Made by a program: the position numbers and the translations under genes. Source: an uncultured bacterium (GTDB lineage Bacteria; Bacillota; Clostridia; Lachnospirales; Lachnospiraceae). Taken from it: a stretch of DNA of 64,000 bases. The DNA is taken from positions 1-64,000 of the forward strand of contig CAJMRM010000009.1 of NCBI GenBank assembly GCA_905215775.1. Direction: 5' to 3'. The notes beneath the pieces are model-generated. The model worked only from the letters and a program-made list of their open reading frames with translations, was not told the origin of the DNA and made no database searches. Of this stretch, positions 50,289 to 60,701 are shown piece by piece; positions within the stretch are counted from its first letter, which is position 1; each line of letters opens with the position of its first letter.

Positions 50289-51125
50289 TTGAATCTGGAA
50301 ATCAAGATCATGGATATGCTGCTCCCCTGGCTTCTTAAGACCGGGGGCCGCATTCTGATCACAGTTTTATTTGCCGTTGTTGGCTATAAGGTCATCCGCG
50401 CCGTCCGAAGGTGCGTCGGAAGATCCATGGAAAAGGCAGGGCTGGAGGTTACTCTGCGGAAGTTCCTGGATGCCCTTCTGTACGCAGTGCTCATCGGGCT
50501 TCTGGTGTTTATGGTGGCCGAGGAGCTGGGGATCAAGTCCTCCTCGCTGGTGACCATTGCCGGAGCCGTGACTCTGGCCATGAGCCTTTCCCTGCAGAAT
50601 ACCATGGCCAATTTTGCCGGCGGCGTTCTGGTACTGTTTTTAAAGCCCTTTAAAGTGGGAGACTACATTATCACAAAAGACGGAGAGGGGACCGTTGAGT
50701 CCATCGGACTGGTCTATACCACTCTCCTGACCATCGAAAATAAAAAGATCGTGATTCCCAACAGCAGCATCTCCAGCTCCCCTCTGACCAATACCACCGG
50801 GGAGGAGAAAAAAAGGCTGGTGCTGAAGATCGGCATCGGCTACTCCGCCGACCTGAAAAAGGCCAAGGAGATCCTGCGGCGTCTGTTTGAAGACCATCCG
50901 GCCATCCTCAAAGAGGATGGGATCCTGGTGGTGGTGGACAGCCTGGGCGAGAGCAGCGTCAACCTGAGCGTCCGCGGCTGGACCCTGACGGAGGAATACT
51001 GGACCGCCAGATGGGAGCTGACAGAAGCCATCAAGCTGGCCTTTGATGAGGAGGGGATCGAGATCCCGTATAATTACCTGAATGTTCATTTGACTGAGAA
51101 ACAGCAGCAGTCCGGACAGGCCTGA
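50289..51125 (+). CDS. Small-conductance mechanosensitive channel (MscS family)
   Basis: A 278-residue channel opened by membrane tension, releasing solutes on osmotic downshock. Three membrane segments lie in the first 110 residues; the pore-lining helix is LSLQNTMANFAGGVLVLFLKPF, in two parts near residues 100-120. The beta domain contains VGDYIITKDGEGTVESIGL and IPNSSISSSPLTN. Length matches the minimal MscS type. TTG start as argued from the ribosome site. The next gene starts 34 bases later. Confidence 0.94.
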   Translation: MNLEIKIMDMLLPWLLKTGGRILITVLFAVVGYKVIRAVRRCVGRSMEKAGLEVTLRKFLDALLYAVLIGLLVFMVAEELGIKSSSLVTIAGAVTLAMSLSLQNTMANFAGGVLVLFLKPFKVGDYIITKDGEGTVESIGLVYTTLLTIENKKIVIPNSSISSSPLTNTTGEEKKRLVLKIGIGYSADLKKAKEILRRLFEDHPAILKEDGILVVVDSLGESSVNLSVRGWTLTEEYWTARWELTEAIKLAFDEEGIEIPYNYLNVHLTEKQQQSGQA

Positions 51126-51159
51126 CGCCTGGACCGGAGATTCCAGGGAGGGAACAGTT

Positions 51160-51711
51160 ATGGTAAAAAAGGCGGCAGAATTTGCCAGAAAGGTGCATGA
51201 AGGAAAGGTCCGGAAGGGCAGCATGGTCCCGTATATCGTCCATCCCTTTGAGGCGGCGGTGATCGTATCGGGCATGACAAGCGATCCGGAGATCATCAGC
51301 GCCGCTCTGCTTCACGATGTGATCGAGGACGCCGGGATCACCTATGAGGAGCTGAAAATGCAGTTCGGGGTCCGGGTGGCCGATCTGGTCCTGGCGGAAA
51401 GCGAGGACAAGTCCAGGACCTGGAAGGAACGGAAGAGCGCTACCATTGAAAAGCTTAAAACGGCAGGCCGGGCGGAAAAGCTCATATGCCTGGGGGATAA
51501 GCTGAGCAATTTAAGGAGCACTGCCGCAGACATGCTGATCCGGGGCGACGGCGTCTGGCAGAAATTCCGGATCACGGATAAAAACGAGCACGCATGGTAT
51601 TACCGCGGCGTATTTGAACAGCTGAGGGAACTGAAGGACGAGCTGGCATATCAGGAATCTGTCTCCCTGCTCCACAGAATATTTGACCAGGAGGAAGAAA
51701 AAGATCTATGA
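51160..51711 (+). CDS. Small alarmone hydrolase-like HD domain protein
   Basis: A 183-residue stand-alone HD phosphohydrolase. VPYIVHPFEAAVIVS, ALLHDVIEDAGITYEEL and LICLGDKLSNLRS give the His, His-Asp and Asp ligands of the Rel/SpoT hydrolase domain, with no synthetase domain attached. Such proteins hydrolyse (p)ppGpp or related nucleotides. The full-length Rel is encoded at 56222, so this would be a second hydrolase. Its stop overlaps the deacetylase start by four bases (ATGA), which couples the two. Confidence 0.86.
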   Translation: MVKKAAEFARKVHEGKVRKGSMVPYIVHPFEAAVIVSGMTSDPEIISAALLHDVIEDAGITYEELKMQFGVRVADLVLAESEDKSRTWKERKSATIEKLKTAGRAEKLICLGDKLSNLRSTAADMLIRGDGVWQKFRITDKNEHAWYYRGVFEQLRELKDELAYQESVSLLHRIFDQEEEKDL

Positions 51712-52874
51712 GAAAACTGAAGAAATTTTTATTGGGGGCTGCAGCCCTGTTTCTGGGCGTGACCGGAACGGCGGCCGCTTCCTTTCCGGCTTATGCGGAC
51801 GGACCCATGGGGGCCGTTTACCGGGCCCATATCTACGGCCGCGGCTGGACCGATATGGCCGGAGACAATACATATGTAAACGGCCCGAGGGATACGTATG
51901 TGACGGCGGTTGCCGCTTCCCTGGAGAACCAGCCGGAGGGAATGACCGGCACCATCACCTACCAGGTGAACCTGAGCGGCTCCGGCTGGATGGACTGGCA
52001 GGAGAATTTTGGGGAGGCCGGGGCCACAGATACCCATAAGCCCCTGGAGGCTGTGCGGATGCAGCTTACGGGCCAGCTTTCCGACCATTATGACCTTTAT
52101 TATTCGGTGCTCCAGAACGGAGCCTGGACGGCCCTTGCAAAGAACGGCGAGACCGCCGGCGTGGAGGGCCAGGGACTCCGGGTGGACGGTATCCGGATCG
52201 CAGTGACCGGAAAGGACGCAGGACTTCCGCCGGAGGGGATCTATATGGGCCGGTATATCGATCCGTCGAAGCCCATGGTAGCCCTGACCTTTGACGACGG
52301 CCCCTCGGCCCATACGGCCAGGATCCTGGACTGCCTGGAGGCCAACGACGCCAGAGCCACCTTCTATATGGTGGGAAACCGTATGGGAAGTTACCAGTCC
52401 ACGGTAAAACGTATGGTGGACATGGGCTGTGAGCCCGGCAGCCATACCTGGGACCATACCTATATCACGAAGCTGTCCCAGGAGGGCCTGTATGCCAATC
52501 TGGACCGGCTGGACGATACGCTCCAGTCCATTGCCGGAGTGCGCACCGTGACCATGCGCCCGCCGGGAGGCTTCATAAACGACGGAACGAAGCAGAACCT
52601 GGCTAAAAAAGGCGTTCCCGCCATTCTCTGGTCCATCGACACCCTGGACTGGAAGACGAAAAACGCCCAGAATACCATCAACGTGGTATTAAACAGCGTA
52701 AAGGACGGGGATATCATCCTGATGCACGACCTTTACGGCACCTCTGCCGATGCGGCGGTGGCGCTGATCCCGGAGCTGAAAAAGAGAGGCTATCAGCTGG
52801 TGACGGTCAGTGAAATGGCGTCGTTACGCGGCGGCATGAAGCCGGGACAGGTATATCACAGCTTCCGTCCATAG
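51708..52874 (+). CDS. ChW-repeat polysaccharide deacetylase
   Basis: A 388-residue secreted NodB-type deacetylase. A signal peptide (about 1-30) is followed by about three ChW (clostridial hydrophobic, conserved Trp) repeats to about residue 168, with YGRGWTDM, GSGWMDWQEN and NGAWTALAKNG as the Trp cores. The NodB domain has TFDDGPS (Asp196, Asp197), the metal histidines of HTWDH (246 and 250), RPPGG and LWSIDTLDW. ChW repeats bind cell-wall or surface glycans, so the likely substrate is peptidoglycan or a surface polysaccharide. It overlaps the alarmone-hydrolase gene. Confidence 0.92.
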   Translation: MRKLKKFLLGAAALFLGVTGTAAASFPAYADGPMGAVYRAHIYGRGWTDMAGDNTYVNGPRDTYVTAVAASLENQPEGMTGTITYQVNLSGSGWMDWQENFGEAGATDTHKPLEAVRMQLTGQLSDHYDLYYSVLQNGAWTALAKNGETAGVEGQGLRVDGIRIAVTGKDAGLPPEGIYMGRYIDPSKPMVALTFDDGPSAHTARILDCLEANDARATFYMVGNRMGSYQSTVKRMVDMGCEPGSHTWDHTYITKLSQEGLYANLDRLDDTLQSIAGVRTVTMRPPGGFINDGTKQNLAKKGVPAILWSIDTLDWKTKNAQNTINVVLNSVKDGDIILMHDLYGTSADAAVALIPELKKRGYQLVTVSEMASLRGGMKPGQVYHSFRP

Positions 52875-53061
52875 GTAACAGGACGGGAGCGCGGGAGACC
52901 GCAGACGGTCCGCTTAGGACGGGGGCTGCCAGGATCCGTTCCGGCAGCGCCGCCTTAAGGGCGGCCTGGTCTGCGGCCTTTTTATACAGGGACCCGGCGG
53001 AGCCCAGTCCCAGAAGCAGTAAAAGAAGCCAGAAGACGGCGTGCTCCGGCAGCTGTTTCAA
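52807..53061 (-). CDS. Possible small membrane protein, overlapping the deacetylase gene end
   Basis: Minus-strand frame of 84 codons starting at TTG (53059-53061) after GGGGGGA. It has a strong hydrophobic stretch (AVFWLLLLLLGLGSAG) followed by a charged helix (YKKAADQAALKAALPERI). It overlaps the 3' end of the deacetylase gene by 68 bases and has no clear promoter, since the ggt terminator lies upstream. Not recognised; a chance frame in GC-rich DNA is likely enough. Confidence 0.3.
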   Translation of the reverse strand: MKQLPEHAVFWLLLLLLGLGSAGSLYKKAADQAALKAALPERILAAPVLSGPSAVSRAPVLLPMDGSCDIPVPASCRRVTTPFH

Positions 53062-53181
53062 AAAAATCCCCCCATATCCATGTATGATATTACAGGATAT
53101 GCGGGGGATTTTTAATTTATGCGGGCAGCCAGCCAATGTCTGCGCGGGATCCTGGCGGCTGCCGCAGTCCGCAGCCTGCCG
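52875..53181. other. Intergenic stretch between convergent deacetylase and ggt
   Basis: Contains a GC-rich hairpin with T-run on the plus strand (GCCGCC-TTAAG-GGCGGC near 52950-52970, then GGCCTTTTT) and the symmetrical terminator at 53063-53114. The possible small minus-strand frame is listed separately. Confidence 0.6.
53063..53114. terminator. Bidirectional terminator between ggt and the deacetylase
   Basis: AATCCCCCCATATCC (53065-53079) pairs with GGATATGCGGGGGATT (53095-53110) with one bulge; A-run on the left and T-run on the right serve both strands. Confidence 0.85.
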
Positions 53182-54798
<1,617 letters not shown>

Positions 54799-54815
54799 GA
54801 AATTTCCTCGCTTTC

Positions 54816-55991
54816 TTAATTGAGATAGTCTCTTACAAACTGTACCAGCACGGCGGTTCCGGCGGCAATACAGTCTTCGTCAAAGGTGTTTTTGGAATTG
54901 TGGATCCCATGTCTCGTGTTGGGATCGGCATTTCCCGAGCCTAAACGGAACTGGGCGCCGGGGGCGTATTCCGGGAACAGGCAGGAGAAGTCCTCGGAAC
55001 CCAGGGACGGGCTGTCAAAGGTGAAGACACGGTCTGCGCCGATGGTCTTCCCAGCAGCCTCCGTCACAAGATCGATGACGGCGCCGTCGTTGACCAGAGG
55101 TGGCATACCGTCTCCCCAGGTGATCTCTCCCTTTCCGCGGAGGGCCTCCGCTCCCAGGGTCACGATCCGTTCCACGGACTGCTTCATGGCCGTTCTGAGC
55201 TCCGGCGTCAGAGTACGCAGGGTACCCTGCATTTCCACAAAATCCGGTACGATATTGGCCGCCTTGCCGCCCTGGATGTTTCCGATGGTGAGGACGGCGG
55301 AGGAGATGGGATGGTTCTCTCTGGAAACGATGGTCTGGAGCTGGGTCAGCACGTAGGCGCTGATCATCACCGGATCCACAAAGTTTTCCGGATGGGCCCC
55401 GTGGCCGCCTTTTCCGCTGATCTTAATATGGAAGAAATCGTTGGAGGCGCAGCCCGGTCCTTTCTTTACGGCAATGGTTCCGGCGTCGTATTCCGGGGAA
55501 ACATGGAGCCCGATGAACACGTCGGGCTTTGCGGCGCTTGTAAAATCACAGTCGATGAACTGCTTTGCTCCGCAGCCCTTTTCCTCAGCCGGCTGGAAGA
55601 GGAACATGACGGTTCCGGAAAGCTCGTCCCGGATCTGGGAAAGGACCCGCGCGCAGTATAAAAGTACCGTGGTATGGATATCATGACCACAGGAATGGCA
55701 GACATTGGGAGTTTCGGATGCAAATGGAAGATCCGTCAGCTCCGGCATGGGAAGCGCGTCGATATCTTCCCGGATGGCCACGGTCTTTCCGGGCTTTTTT
55801 CCGCGGAGGATGCCGAGCACTCCGGTTTTTAAGCCGATCTCGGCGATCTCAACGCCGTATTCCGTCAGCTTTTCCCGGATCAGCCTTGTGGTTTCAAATT
55901 CTTCATTGCTGAGCTCCGGGTGCTGGTGGATATGCCGGCGGATCGCAGTCATTTCTTCAGTATAGGGCAGGACCAGTTTCATGGTTTCCAT
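54816..55991 (-). CDS. M20-family amidohydrolase
   Basis: A 391-residue metal-dependent amidohydrolase of the N-acyl amino acid (AbgB/hippurate hydrolase) type. The metal-site segments are REDIDALP, CHSCGHDIHTTVLL, PAEEKGCGAKQ (with Gly-Cys in the metal-binding position) and the late SLGSEDFSCLF; the lid domain is central (GKGGHGAHPEN). The start at 55991 follows AGGAGGA by about 6 bases; a longer frame to 56027 begins at the predicted transcription start. Substrate unknown: an N-acyl or gamma-linked amino acid would fit the neighbouring Ggt. Confidence 0.92.
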   Translation of the reverse strand: METMKLVLPYTEEMTAIRRHIHQHPELSNEEFETTRLIREKLTEYGVEIAEIGLKTGVLGILRGKKPGKTVAIREDIDALPMPELTDLPFASETPNVCHSCGHDIHTTVLLYCARVLSQIRDELSGTVMFLFQPAEEKGCGAKQFIDCDFTSAAKPDVFIGLHVSPEYDAGTIAVKKGPGCASNDFFHIKISGKGGHGAHPENFVDPVMISAYVLTQLQTIVSRENHPISSAVLTIGNIQGGKAANIVPDFVEMQGTLRTLTPELRTAMKQSVERIVTLGAEALRGKGEITWGDGMPPLVNDGAVIDLVTEAAGKTIGADRVFTFDSPSLGSEDFSCLFPEYAPGAQFRLGSGNADPNTRHGIHNSKNTFDEDCIAAGTAVLVQFVRDYLN

Positions 55992-56033
55992 AGGAGTTCC
56001 TCCTGTTTCGTTTGAATTTTCCAACATGTTTTT

Positions 56034-56062
56034 ATTTTAAAACAAAAAGCGGGAAAATACAA
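56034..56062 (-). promoter_or_regulatory. Promoter of the M20-ggt operon
   Basis: On the minus strand: TTGTAT (56057-56062), 17-bp spacer, TAAAAT (56034-56039). Confidence 0.7.
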
Positions 56063-56109
56063 TCCAAATTGCACGGAATCTCCGGGGGCGTCCCGGGGCC
56101 AGAAACCTG

Positions 56110-56138
56110 TTGCAATTTGCGACAAAAAATTTTATAAT
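56110..56138 (+). promoter_or_regulatory. Promoter of rel
   Basis: TTGCAA (56110-56115), 17-bp spacer, TATAAT (56133-56138), divergent from the M20 promoter about 50 bases away. Confidence 0.85.
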
Positions 56139-56221
56139 AAAATTTAATATTATCATGGGCATGATGTGGATACGGGGAGTTGGGAGATCCTTAAGGCCCG
56201 GGTGAGGGAAGGTGTGAGTGT

Positions 56222-58501
56222 ATGGAAGAAAAACTGAAGAGCATCGAGGTGGAGCTGGAGGCCCCGGCGGATTTTACCAGCCCCGACGTGCTGTATGAGG
56301 ATCTGGTAAAGAGCATCCGGAAATATCATCCGTCGGACGATCTGGGTATGGTGGAAAAGGCGTATCAGATCGCCCGGGATGCCCATAAGGACCAGAAGAG
56401 AAAATCCGGGGAGCCATATATCATCCACCCCCTCTGTGTGGCGATCATCCTGGCGGACCTGGAGCTGGATAAGGAATCCATTATTGCCGGAATCCTCCAT
56501 GACGTGGTGGAGGATACGGTTCTGACGGAAGAGGAGCTGGCGGCGATCTTTGGAAAAGAGGTGGCCCTTCTGGTGGACGGCGTCACAAAGCTGACCCAGC
56601 TGTCCTGGTCCGCCGATAAGGTGGAGATGCAGGCGGAGAACCTAAGAAAGATGTTCTTAGCCATGGCCAAGGATATCCGGGTCATCCTCATCAAGCTGGC
56701 GGACCGCCTCCACAATATGCGGACGCTCCAGTATATGAAGCCGGAGAAGCAGAAGGAAAAGGCCAGGGAGACCATCGAGATCTACGCGCCTCTGGCGGAC
56801 CGTCTTGGTATTTCCAAAATAAAGATCGAGCTGGACGATCTGGCGCTGAAATACCTGGAGCCGGACGTTTACAACGACCTCCAGGAAAAAATATCCCTGA
56901 CCAGCGAGGCAAGACAGAACTTCATCGACGAGATCATCCAGGAGATCAGCGCCCACATGAAGCATGCAGAGGTGGCATGCGAGGTCAGCGGCCGGGTGAA
57001 GCATTTTTTCAGCATCTATAAAAAGATGGTGAACCAGAATAAGACCCTGGACCAGATCTATGACATTTTTGCGGTGCGGATCATCGTGGATACGGTGAAG
57101 GACTGCTACGCGGCCCTGGGCGTGATCCATGAAATGTATAAGCCCATCCCGGGCCGGTTCAAGGACTATATCGCCATGCCAAAGCCCAATATGTACCAGT
57201 CCCTGCATACGACCCTGATCGGGAACAACGGCCAGCCCTTTGAGATCCAGATCCGGACCTTCGAGATGCACCGGACGGCAGAGTACGGAATCGCGGCCCA
57301 CTGGAAATATAAGGAAAGCGGCAGCGGCCACATTGCAGCCGGAGACGAGGCCAAGAAGCTAAGCTGGCTGAGACAGATCCTGGAGTGGCAGCAGGATATG
57401 TCGGACAACAAAGAATTCCTGAGCATGTTAAAGAGCGACCTGGACATGTTCTCCGACAATGTGTACTGCTTTACGCCCAACGGCGATGTGAAGGCCCTGC
57501 CCAGCGGCTCCACGGCCATCGACTTTGCCTACGCCATCCACACGGCTGTGGGAAATAAGATGGTGGGCGCCCGGGTCAACGGAAAACTGGTGAACATCAA
57601 CTATGTGATCCAGAACGGAGACCGGATCGAGATCATGACCTCCCAGAACTCCAAGGGCCCCAGCAGGGACTGGCTGAACCTGGTCAAGAGCAGCCAGGCG
57701 AAAAATAAGATCAATTCCTGGTTCAAGCAGGAGAGAAAGGCCGACAACATCGTCAAGGGCCGGGATCTGATCGACCGGTACTGTAAGGCCAAGGGGATCA
57801 ACTTTGCCGATATCAGCAAGCCGGAATATATGGATAAGGTCTTAAAGCGCTATGCCTTCCAGGACTGGGATTCGGTGCTGGCCTCCGTGGGCCACGGCGG
57901 CCTAAAAGAGGGCCAGGTCATCAATAAGATGGTGGAGGAACGGGAGAAAAAGCTGAAGCGGGAAGTGACCGACGCGACGATCCTGGACACCATCGGAGAC
58001 AACAACCGGGCGGCTGTGGTGCCCATGCGCGGAAAGAGCAAGAGCGGCATCGTGGTCAAGGGCATCCACGACCTGGCGGTGCGCTTCTCCAAGTGCTGCA
58101 ACCCGGTGCCGGGAGACGAGATCGTGGGCTTTGTGACCAGAGGCCGCGGCGTCACCATCCACCGCACCGACTGCATCAACGTGCTGAACCTGCCGGAAAT
58201 GGAGCGGAACCGGCTGATCGATGCCGAATGGCAGGCGGAGGAGGACGAGAAGGGAACGGCTACCTATGCCACCGAGATCTCCATCTACGCCAACAACCGG
58301 ATCGGCATGTATGTGGATATTGCCAGGATCTTCACAGAGCGGGAGATCGACGTGACCAATATGAACGCCCGGACCAACAAGCAGGGCAAGGCCACCATCA
58401 CCATGTCCTTCGATATCCATGGAACCGAAGAATTAAATACTCTCATGGCCAAGATCCGCCAGATCGACGGGGTCTTAGACATCGAGAGGACCACAGGCTG
58501 A
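56222..58501 (+). CDS. rel: Bifunctional (p)ppGpp synthetase/hydrolase Rel
   Basis: A 759-residue stringent-response enzyme. The HD hydrolase domain (about residues 45-190; IHPLCVAIILADL, GILHDVVEDT, ILIKLADRLHNMRTL) and the synthetase domain (about 230-370; GRVKHFFSIYKKM, YQSLHTTLIG) are both intact, followed by TGS (TPNGDVKALPSGSTAIDFAY) and C-terminal regulatory domains ending in ACT. It heads the rel, MBL hydrolase, hemZ, hisS, aspS arrangement typical of Clostridia; the D-aminoacyl-tRNA deacylase often found after rel is absent here. Confidence 0.96.
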   Translation: MEEKLKSIEVELEAPADFTSPDVLYEDLVKSIRKYHPSDDLGMVEKAYQIARDAHKDQKRKSGEPYIIHPLCVAIILADLELDKESIIAGILHDVVEDTVLTEEELAAIFGKEVALLVDGVTKLTQLSWSADKVEMQAENLRKMFLAMAKDIRVILIKLADRLHNMRTLQYMKPEKQKEKARETIEIYAPLADRLGISKIKIELDDLALKYLEPDVYNDLQEKISLTSEARQNFIDEIIQEISAHMKHAEVACEVSGRVKHFFSIYKKMVNQNKTLDQIYDIFAVRIIVDTVKDCYAALGVIHEMYKPIPGRFKDYIAMPKPNMYQSLHTTLIGNNGQPFEIQIRTFEMHRTAEYGIAAHWKYKESGSGHIAAGDEAKKLSWLRQILEWQQDMSDNKEFLSMLKSDLDMFSDNVYCFTPNGDVKALPSGSTAIDFAYAIHTAVGNKMVGARVNGKLVNINYVIQNGDRIEIMTSQNSKGPSRDWLNLVKSSQAKNKINSWFKQERKADNIVKGRDLIDRYCKAKGINFADISKPEYMDKVLKRYAFQDWDSVLASVGHGGLKEGQVINKMVEEREKKLKREVTDATILDTIGDNNRAAVVPMRGKSKSGIVVKGIHDLAVRFSKCCNPVPGDEIVGFVTRGRGVTIHRTDCINVLNLPEMERNRLIDAEWQAEEDEKGTATYATEISIYANNRIGMYVDIARIFTEREIDVTNMNARTNKQGKATITMSFDIHGTEELNTLMAKIRQIDGVLDIERTTG

Positions 58502-58511
58502 TAAAATTCAG

Positions 58512-58544
58512 GGAGTCTGCCACGCCAAACGGCCGGCGGACTCC
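58512..58544 (+). other. Hairpin without a U-tract between rel and the MBL gene
   Basis: GGAGTCTGCC (58512-58521) pairs with GGCGGACTCC (58535-58544), one G-U, directly before the next ribosome site. Probably a processing or weak pausing hairpin, not a full terminator. Confidence 0.5.
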
Positions 58545-58570
58545 ATCATCTTTGAAAGGGAAAGAAAACA

Positions 58571-59206
58571 ATGAGCGGAATTTGCGTAAAAAATCTGACA
58601 GTGGGAATGGTAGAGACCAACTGCTGCCTGGTCTATCATGAGGAAACCAGACGGGCGGTGATCGTGGATCCGGGCGATGCAGCAGATGTGATCCGGGAGG
58701 AATGCCGGAAGCTGGAGCTTTCGCCGGAGCTGATTCTTCTGACCCATGGCCATTTTGACCACATTATGGCGGCAGAGGAACTGCGGAAGGAATGGGGAAT
58801 TAAGATCTGTGCCTGCGAAAAGGAGCTGGAGGTTTTAAGGGACAGCAAAAAGAATCTGATGATGGATTATTACAGAAAGGATTATACGCTGGAGCCGGAT
58901 CTTACGGTCTGCGACGGGGATACCTTTGAGGCCGCGGGCGTGACCTGGAAGGTGATCGAGACCCCGGGCCATACCATCGGCTCCTGCTGCTACTATATCG
59001 AGTCTGAGGATCTGCTGTTTGCGGGCGATACCCTGTTCCGCACCTCCTATGGCCGGGTGGACCTTCCTACCGGAGATGCCATGTCCATGCTGGCTTCGGT
59101 GAAGAAGCTTTTAACGCTTCCGGAGACGGTGAAGGTATACCCAGGCCATATGGGCGTTACCTCCATTGAATATGAAAAGAAGCACAATCCCCTGGCGAGG
59201 TATTAG
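58571..59206 (+). CDS. MBL-fold metallo-hydrolase (glyoxalase II-like)
   Basis: A 211-residue cytoplasmic metallo-beta-lactamase-fold enzyme. THGHFDH provides the dinuclear metal ligands, with further His/Asp in TPGHTIGS and FAGDTLF and a late YPGHMGVTS. Related proteins hydrolyse S-lactoylglutathione or other thioesters or are YcbL-like; here the substrate is unknown. It is conserved between rel and hemZ in Clostridia. SD GAAAGGGAAAG upstream. Confidence 0.92.
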   Translation: MSGICVKNLTVGMVETNCCLVYHEETRRAVIVDPGDAADVIREECRKLELSPELILLTHGHFDHIMAAEELRKEWGIKICACEKELEVLRDSKKNLMMDYYRKDYTLEPDLTVCDGDTFEAAGVTWKVIETPGHTIGSCCYYIESEDLLFAGDTLFRTSYGRVDLPTGDAMSMLASVKKLLTLPETVKVYPGHMGVTSIEYEKKHNPLARY

Positions 59207-59208
59207 AA

Positions 59209-60666
59209 ATGATCGGAATTTTACTGAATGACGCCTCCTATGAGCAGGACATCCGGGAGCTTTTAATGGCGTTCTATCCGGGCGAGGGCTTTGCCCATGA
59301 AAGGACCGGAGACGCGGATTTTTATGTGGAGGGAACGTACGAGCCGGAGTCCCGCACATTTTCCCTGGACATCCTGGAAAAGGAAGAGAAAAAGGCGGGA
59401 ACGGTATTTCCCATTTCTTATGAGAACCGGCTGGAAGCCAAGACGGCCATTAAGCGGGAGCTTTACGGTCTTCTTTCCGCCCGTACCGGAAAGACCCTTC
59501 CCTGGGGGACCCTTACCGGGATCCGTCCCACGAAGATCGCCTTAAGCCGGCTGGATCAGGGGATTTCAGAGGAAGAGATCCGGGAATTTATGGAGAAGAC
59601 CTACCTGACCAGCAGCGAGAAGATCGACTTGAGCATGGAGATCGCAGCGCGGGAAAAGGAGCTTTTGAGCCATATCGACTACGAAAACGGATACAGCCTG
59701 TATGTGGGCATCCCGTTCTGTCCCACCACCTGCCTGTACTGCTCCTTTACCTCCTACCCCATCGGGGCCTGGGAGAAAAAAATGGACCAGTACCTGGCCG
59801 CCCTTTTCAAGGAGCTGGATTATGTGGCGGAGACCATGAAGGGACGCACTCTGGATACGGTATATTTCGGAGGAGGAACGCCCACATCCTTAAAGGCAGA
59901 GGAGCTGGACGCCATCCTTACCAGGATCGAGGAGCGGTTCGACCTTTCGGCTGTGAAGGAGTTTACGGTGGAGGCCGGACGGCCCGACAGCATCACCGAG
60001 GATAAGCTGAGGACCCTGCGGGCCCACGGGATCTCCAGGATCTCCATCAATCCCCAGACCATGAAGCAGTCCACCCTGGATCTCATCGGCCGCCGTCACA
60101 CGGTGGAAATGGTGAAGGAGAAGTACCGGCTGGCAAGAAGCCTGGACTTTGACAATATCAATATGGACCTGATCATCGGCCTGCCGGAGGAGGATATCAA
60201 CGACGTGCGGGCCACCATGGAGGAAATAAAGGAACTGGCTCCCGACAGCGTTACGGTTCATTCCCTGGCCATCAAGCGGGCCGCCAGGCTCAATATCTTT
60301 AAGGAACGGTATGCGGACTTAAAGATCGAGAACACCCAGGAAATGATCGATCTGACGGCAGAGTACGCCAGATCCATGGGACTGGTGCCCTATTATCTGT
60401 ACCGTCAGAAAAACATGGCCGGAAATTTTGAAAATGTGGGCTACGCGGCCCCGGATAAGGCGTGTATCTACAACATCCTCATTATGGAGGAAAAGCAGAC
60501 CATCGTTGCCTGCGGGGCCGGAACCACGACGAAGGTGGTGTTCCCTGCGGAAAACCGTCTGGAGCGTGTGGAGAACGTCAAGGATGTGGACCAGTATATC
60601 ACCCGCATCGACGAGATGATCGGAAGAAAAGAAAAGATGCTTGAAAAACGGGATGGGCTGTCGTAA
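59209..60666 (+). CDS. hemZ: HemZ-type radical SAM protein
   Basis: A 485-residue HemN-like radical SAM protein. PFCPTTCLYCSF carries the CX3CX2C cluster motif, preceded by an N-terminal domain of about 160 residues characteristic of HemZ. YFGGGTPTSL and EFTVEAGRPDSI follow. HemZ was named as an oxygen-independent coproporphyrinogen oxidase, but the clostridial proteins' true reaction is not settled and no other haem gene lies here. Starts two bases after the previous stop. Confidence 0.93.
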   Translation: MIGILLNDASYEQDIRELLMAFYPGEGFAHERTGDADFYVEGTYEPESRTFSLDILEKEEKKAGTVFPISYENRLEAKTAIKRELYGLLSARTGKTLPWGTLTGIRPTKIALSRLDQGISEEEIREFMEKTYLTSSEKIDLSMEIAAREKELLSHIDYENGYSLYVGIPFCPTTCLYCSFTSYPIGAWEKKMDQYLAALFKELDYVAETMKGRTLDTVYFGGGTPTSLKAEELDAILTRIEERFDLSAVKEFTVEAGRPDSITEDKLRTLRAHGISRISINPQTMKQSTLDLIGRRHTVEMVKEKYRLARSLDFDNINMDLIIGLPEEDINDVRATMEEIKELAPDSVTVHSLAIKRAARLNIFKERYADLKIENTQEMIDLTAEYARSMGLVPYYLYRQKNMAGNFENVGYAAPDKACIYNILIMEEKQTIVACGAGTTTKVVFPAENRLERVENVKDVDQYITRIDEMIGRKEKMLEKRDGLS

Positions 60667-60701
60667 ACTTACCATCAGACATAAAACATGGAGGAACGAG
60701 T

